Positions 29,328-32,643 of a stretch of DNA of 32,643 bases are shown here, piece by piece (position 1 is the stretch's first letter; every line of letters begins with the position of its first letter). The stretch is from NCBI GenBank assembly GCA_903851045.1, contig CAINNF010000015.1, positions 1-32,643 on the forward strand, given 5' to 3'. Origin of the DNA: Candidatus Adlerbacteria bacterium. Its GTDB lineage: Bacteria > Patescibacteriota > Minisyncoccia > Phycocordibacterales > SBAW01. The notes under the pieces are model-generated. The model was not told where the DNA came from. It did not search any database and was given only the letters and a program-made list of their open reading frames with translations. Position numbers and translations under genes: made by a program.

Positions 29328-29357
29328 AAAAAGGCCCTGGCGTGGTGTCCAGGGTCC
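29328..29357 (-). terminator. Rho-independent terminator of the two-anchor protein gene
   Basis: CCAGGGTCC (29349-29357) pairs with GGCCCTGG (29333-29340) with one bulged base. On the minus strand TTTTT follows, 24 nt after the stop. Confidence 0.78.
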
Positions 29358-29380
29358 GTGACGGTAGTTCGCGGAAAGAT

Positions 29381-30142
29381 CTATGAAAAGAACACGATCG
29401 GAACACCCCATTCGGGGTTCGTGACCATGAGAGCACCGATTACGATCGCGATCAACAGGATCGTCACCGCCAGGAAGATCGAATACCCGAACTGTGCGAG
29501 CGACAGCGTGATGTGCAACGTGCCATCGACGACCTCCACCTTGTCGAGCACGGCCCGAATCGCTATACCCGGGAGAGTGTTCTTCAGCGTGTAGATCGGG
29601 TGGCGCGTCAGCACCGCGGTGAGCTTCTTTTGGGCTTTGGCGCTCACCCACTCGTCGAAATCGGCCTTGAACGCCGCAGTGAGGTCCTCCAACTGATGCT
29701 TCGCGACAAACTGGGCGAACTTCTCTCGAAAGACTTCTGTCGTCCGGGCGAATAGGTGCGACCCTCCCGACCCTTCTCTCTCGATCTTCATGTGCGTGAA
29801 GCGTACCGGCCCCGTCGGATGGAAGTAGAACGCACCTCCCCGATACTCCGGCGAACCCTCGGCATGAGCATCGACTTGGACCAACCGCCCCTTCACCACA
29901 TCCCAGAGCGTCACGTCGATCAGTACCCGGCCCTCGACGAAGACCACATGGGCCGACCCGACATGCAACCCTTTGGGTTCGCTCGCTTCTCGTTGTTCGT
30001 TCACCGCGTCGATACGTTGCTGCACTTCATCCGCCGTGAACACGGCGGTATACGTCCCGCCGTTATAAGCGAACCACGCAATGATGCACGCGGCCACCAA
30101 CAGACCAAGTAACCCGAACCACGAACCTGCACGCTTCGACAT
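29381..30142 (-). CDS. Membrane protein anchored at both ends, YceB/DUF1439-like middle (tentative)
   Basis: The protein has 253 residues. A helix at about 7-25 and a second at about 221-242 enclose a hydrophilic middle of about 195 residues. The middle (YTAVFTADEVQQRIDAVNEQ near its start, then a beta-rich part with VLIDVTLWDVVKGRLVQVD) resembles the DUF1439/YceB lipid-binding-like layout, but only loosely. ATG 30142 is chosen for the GGAGAGG just upstream. The leader is about 41 nt from a consensus promoter. It is a single gene with its own terminator. The function is unknown. Confidence 0.65.
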   Translation of the reverse strand: MSKRAGSWFGLLGLLVAACIIAWFAYNGGTYTAVFTADEVQQRIDAVNEQREASEPKGLHVGSAHVVFVEGRVLIDVTLWDVVKGRLVQVDAHAEGSPEYRGGAFYFHPTGPVRFTHMKIEREGSGGSHLFARTTEVFREKFAQFVAKHQLEDLTAAFKADFDEWVSAKAQKKLTAVLTRHPIYTLKNTLPGIAIRAVLDKVEVVDGTLHITLSLAQFGYSIFLAVTILLIAIVIGALMVTNPEWGVPIVFFS

Positions 30143-30189
30143 CCGACCTCTCCCACTACTAGAAACATACTGAATGGAGTCCAAGAAAC

Positions 30190-30218
30190 ACAGTACGCAA
30201 CATTACTACTTTTGTCAA
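30190..30218 (-). promoter_or_regulatory. Promoter of the two-anchor protein gene
   Basis: TTGACA (30218-30213) and TACTGT (30195-30190) are exactly 17 nt apart. Confidence 0.82.
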
Positions 30219-30283
30219 ACAATCAAAACGTGAGCAAGTGATCTATCTCCATACCGACGCACGGCGATAGTGACCAGCCCCAC

Positions 30284-30312
30284 TTGACCCTTCGTTTCGT
30301 GCTTGCTATACC
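30284..30312 (+). promoter_or_regulatory. Promoter of the DUF6197-like gene
   Basis: TTGACC (30284-30289) and TATACC (30307-30312, with TGC in front) are 17 nt apart. This places the start codon at 30344 and excludes the upstream TTG, which lies in the -35. Confidence 0.8.
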
Positions 30313-30343
30313 AGAGATGGCTACCAACGTACAGGAGGACTAC

Positions 30344-30787
30344 ATGCCGTTCGATACCGAACCATCGACGACCAGCCCCGAGACCGTACACGCGACCACC
30401 TCGCCGTGTTCGGATGCATCCGATACCGCACGACCGGCCCCTAGTACCCGCTTCGGGTGGTTGGGTCGCATCATCGGTCGCGCGCGTGACACACGTAAGG
30501 CGAATCGTACCGCTCGCGCGATAACGCTCCTGCGTAATGCGCGCGCACTGATCGCCGACGAGAAAGACTGGATCCAGGGAGTGTACGAGCGCGATGGGCG
30601 TCGGTGCGCCATCGGCGCGCTCATGGCCGCTAGTCGCAAGACTGACCGCACCACGCGCAGGCTCGCCAACGAGCGTCTGCTGCGGGTCGCTCGTGAAGTC
30701 GGATACCATTCGGTCGAGTCGATGAACGACTCCAGCTCGCACAAAGAGGTGCTGGCGATGTTCGACGCCGCGATCGCGCTCAAGTAA
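30344..30787 (+). CDS. DUF6197-like protein
   Basis: The protein has 147 residues. The N-terminal 45 residues are Thr/Ser/Pro-rich and probably unstructured. The rest holds DWIQGVYERDGRRCAIGALM, a W-x-x-G...C-A-x-G-A-L segment, and later YHSVESMND then VLAMFDAAI, which is the order of conserved blocks in DUF6197 proteins (common in actinobacteria and phages). The function is unknown. The ATG is set by a perfect AGGAGG 5 nt upstream. It has its own promoter and terminator. Confidence 0.75.
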   Translation: MPFDTEPSTTSPETVHATTSPCSDASDTARPAPSTRFGWLGRIIGRARDTRKANRTARAITLLRNARALIADEKDWIQGVYERDGRRCAIGALMAASRKTDRTTRRLANERLLRVAREVGYHSVESMNDSSSHKEVLAMFDAAIALK

Positions 30788-30809
30788 ATAGAGCAGAAAC
30801 CTGCTCTAG

Positions 30810-30844
30810 GCCGGTACCCCATCATGTATGGTACCGGCTTTTTT
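30810..30844 (+). terminator. Rho-independent terminator of the DUF6197-like gene
   Basis: GCCGGTACC (30810-30818) and GGTACCGGC (30830-30838) form a 9-bp stem followed by TTTTTT. A second small hairpin GAGCAG/CTGCTC precedes it. Confidence 0.9.
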
Positions 30845-30890
30845 ATGTTCCACCACGGCACGCTATCCGGACGCACACTTGTTGTGTATG

Positions 30891-30930
30891 AAAAGCAAAA
30901 CCGTCCTCCAACGGTTCGCATTGGGGACGG
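30891..30930 (-). terminator. Rho-independent terminator of the zinc-ribbon gene
   Basis: On the minus strand CCGTCCCCAA pairs with TTGGAGGACGG (one bulge) and TTTTGCTTTT follows. It lies 5 nt after the stop at 30935. Confidence 0.75.
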
Positions 30931-30934
30931 CCGA

Positions 30935-31138
30935 TCATGTACGCTTTTCTCTCTTCGTGTCTATCGCCTGTAGTATCTTTTTATTCGGGCGTCCGACGTG
31001 CCAGCCATTACAGTTGTAACAATGGTACACAAGATGTCCTGCGCGTAGTTGTCGGGCGTGCGCTATAGCGGCTGTTTGCGTCTCGTGCCGCCTCTTGTAT
31101 TCACAAGAACGTCTGCGTTTGTGTCGCTTACTTGCCAC
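30935..31138 (-). CDS. Small zinc-ribbon protein
   Basis: The protein has 67 residues, very basic. C12 in RRRSCEYKRR, then C40-x-x-C43 in YHCYNCNGWHVGR and H47, form a likely Zn2+ site. The order Cys - helix with QTAAIAHARQLR - Y-x-C-x-x-C-x-G-W-H is the layout of small phage and actinobacterial zinc-ribbon proteins. Probably binds nucleic acid (inference). The GTG start at 31138 is chosen because GGAGG lies 5 nt upstream. An AT-rich -10 (TAAAAT/TATAAA near 31172) with TAGACA in front may be the promoter. Confidence 0.7.
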   Translation of the reverse strand: MASKRHKRRRSCEYKRRHETQTAAIAHARQLRAGHLVYHCYNCNGWHVGRPNKKILQAIDTKREKRT

Positions 31139-31235
31139 TCGACCCTCCAAGGAACAGACCCAGACGAATATTTTATAAAAAGGACCCGCTCTTGTCTACG
31201 TACACCACTGCTTCCAGGGCAAGCATGTCGTATAG

Positions 31236-31268
31236 AAAAACGGCAGAGGTGCGGTACACCTCTGCCGT
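31236..31268 (-). terminator. Rho-independent terminator of nadE
   Basis: ACGGCAGAGGTG (31240-31251) and CACCTCTGCCGT (31257-31268) form a 12-bp stem with a 5-nt loop. On the minus strand TTTTT follows. Confidence 0.92.
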
Positions 31269-31290
31269 ATCGTGAGTAGTCTCGTGTTGG

Positions 31291-32643
31291 TCATGCCGCT
31301 TGCGTGAGATACACTTCCCGCAAACGAGCATACTCGTTAGTGAAGTATGCATCCGCGATAGTGTCGCGCCGGTCGAACCCGAAGGCTCGACGCGACGCAA
31401 GGAACACCGGCGGCAGCTGCACCCGTTTGTACTCGATGTTGTACTGCCGCCACGCCCACTCGAGGTCGGCGATGAACGCTTTGCGCGTCGAGAAGTGTCT
31501 CGCGACAGTACCGGGTGTGCACCCAAGCATACGCTCGAGGTCGCCCGCGACCGCATGCCGGAGCACGGTCGTCGCGTCCCAGCGACGTTCGATGAACATG
31601 CTCAGGAGGTAGTCGTGGTAATCGTAGAAGATCGGATCACCCTTCCCCTCGTCCACATTTTGGTCTTCATCGAGTTCGGCGCTCGGCACGATGTCGAGGA
31701 TCCCCTGCGGAATCATCTCCCTCCCATGGTGCTCGTTGATGAACCGGGCCAACTCGTAGATCTGACCCTTCCACAGGTCGGCAAGAAACGCTGCCGCGCC
31801 TGCACCGTCGCCATAGAGCGTAAAGTAGTTGAGCGACAGCTCGGTCTTGTTGCCGTTGCAGACGAATACGCCGTTTTTGTACGCAGCGATGTTCGCAAGC
31901 ACCTCCCCTCGAATGCGAGCTTGGATATTCCCCCGCACATGCTTCGACAGGTCGAGATAGCCGAGCGTATACAGCGTCTCTACTTGCTGGTCGTACATGA
32001 GATCGATCGGCACAATGAGATACTCGATCCCGAGCGCCAAAGCACTGTCCGCTGCCAGTTTGCGAGTCGTCTCGGAGTTGAACGACGTCGGCATATTCAC
32101 CGCCAACACCTTCTCCGCCCCAAGTGCGGCAACGAGTAGCGCAGCCGATACCGCCGAGTCGATGCCGCCGGAAAGTCCGATGACCACCCGAGGGAACGGC
32201 CCGAAGAACTCCCGCAGAGCGGGGATCATCGCATCGTAGATCTCCTTAATGCCGTTCGGACCAGCCAGCGTAGTAGGCGTCGGTTCGCCAGGTCGGTAGA
32301 GAAAGAGTCCCGCCTGATGTTGTGGTGCCTGCCAACGGAAGGATCCGTCGGGAAACACCACAGCTGAGCACCCATCGAACCACACCAGGTTCTTGCCGTT
32401 GTTCTCGAGGCCAACACCGTTGACGTAGAGTATCGGGCACTGGGCACTGCGAGCACCACGCTCAAGCACCCGGTTTCGTGCACGCCACTTTTGCGGCGTC
32501 CACGGCGACTTGGAGATATTGATAAGCAGGTCGAGCTCTTGGGCCGCGTAGATGTGCGCCGGTTTGCTAAGATACTCCGCATCCCACGAGTCTTCGCACA
32601 CCAGCAACCCGAGGCGTACACGCGTACCATCGATGGTGACGTC
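31291..32643 (-). CDS. nadE: NAD+ synthetase, glutamine-hydrolysing (C-terminal 450 residues)
   Basis: The gene runs off the right edge; the first visible codons read DVTIDGTRVRLGLLVCEDSW. LVCEDSWD carries the Cys of the nitrilase-type glutaminase domain, whose end is present (about residues 1-125). The synthetase domain has the PP-loop VVIGLSGGIDSAVSAALL, then the NMPT segment, GNKTELSLNYFTLYGDGAGA and the late DYHDYLLSMFIERRW. It amidates nicotinate adenine dinucleotide with glutamine and ATP to make NAD+, the last step of NAD synthesis. The start is outside the window. A strong terminator follows. Confidence 0.95.
   Translation of the reverse strand, partial: DVTIDGTRVRLGLLVCEDSWDAEYLSKPAHIYAAQELDLLINISKSPWTPQKWRARNRVLERGARSAQCPILYVNGVGLENNGKNLVWFDGCSAVVFPDGSFRWQAPQHQAGLFLYRPGEPTPTTLAGPNGIKEIYDAMIPALREFFGPFPRVVIGLSGGIDSAVSAALLVAALGAEKVLAVNMPTSFNSETTRKLAADSALALGIEYLIVPIDLMYDQQVETLYTLGYLDLSKHVRGNIQARIRGEVLANIAAYKNGVFVCNGNKTELSLNYFTLYGDGAGAAAFLADLWKGQIYELARFINEHHGREMIPQGILDIVPSAELDEDQNVDEGKGDPIFYDYHDYLLSMFIERRWDATTVLRHAVAGDLERMLGCTPGTVARHFSTRKAFIADLEWAWRQYNIEYKRVQLPPVFLASRRAFGFDRRDTIADAYFTNEYARLREVYLTQAA

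Overview
The window is about 32.6 kb of dense, moderately GC-rich bacterial DNA with about 35 protein genes, one probable structured RNA gene, and no rRNA, tRNA or CRISPR array. Most genes are on the minus strand. The gene mix suggests a member of the Candidate Phyla Radiation (Patescibacteria, probably Parcubacteria/Paceibacteria): a secreted peptidoglycan-binding protein with a short Ser/Thr/Pro-rich linker, DUF1003, DedA, GtrA and TMEM175 membrane proteins, an RND pump with no visible outer-membrane partner, many small orphan membrane proteins, and little biosynthesis apart from NAD synthetase and two pentose-phosphate enzymes. TGA is used as a normal stop, which argues against the code-25 CPR lineages. 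The taxonomic call is inference from gene content only.

Layout. 1-2.1 kb: tail of an IS-type transposase, a two-part protein ending in an RNAP alpha-CTD-like helix-hairpin-helix, a histidine-phosphatase-fold protein lacking the catalytic RHG histidine, and a small membrane protein. 2.1-4.0 kb (minus): ribosome hibernation factor, membrane-anchored PEBP protein, and two small anchored proteins. 4.0-6.6 kb: DUF1003 protein, DedA protein, and a possible six-hairpin-glycosidase-like protein. 6.6-11.5 kb (minus): adaptor plus RND pump plus an unlisted 56-residue membrane protein. 11.5-15.0 kb: a small protein, a membrane protein, an SDR oxidoreductase and a secreted peptidoglycan-binding protein. 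15.0-17.1 kb (minus): DrrA/DrrB-type ABC operon. 17.1-19.9 kb: gnd facing pgl, which is translationally coupled to a TMEM175-type channel. 20.0-24.7 kb (minus): ABC exporter with a complex leader and an MgtA-type P-type ATPase. 24.7-25.1 kb: a roughly 305-nt noncoding RNA with its own promoter and terminator. 25.1-28.8 kb (minus): a run of small orphan genes, mostly with their own signals, around an MFS transporter. 28.8-32.6 kb: GtrA protein, a two-anchor membrane protein, a DUF6197-like protein, a small zinc-ribbon protein and the C-terminal part of glutamine-dependent NAD synthetase.

Two initiation styles coexist. About twelve genes have a -10 box (TATACT, TATAGT, TATAAT, TACAAT or similar) ending only 6-10 nt before the start codon, so their mRNAs should be leaderless or nearly so. 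Others have 25-75 nt leaders with clear Shine-Dalgarno sequences, typically operon-internal genes and the small orphan genes. Strong hairpin-plus-T-run terminators bound most units, which makes transcription units easy to delimit. gnd and pgl catalyse consecutive oxidative pentose-phosphate steps. The transport genes (RND, two ABC systems, MFS, MgtA, TMEM175) suggest a strong investment in envelope traffic and ion balance.
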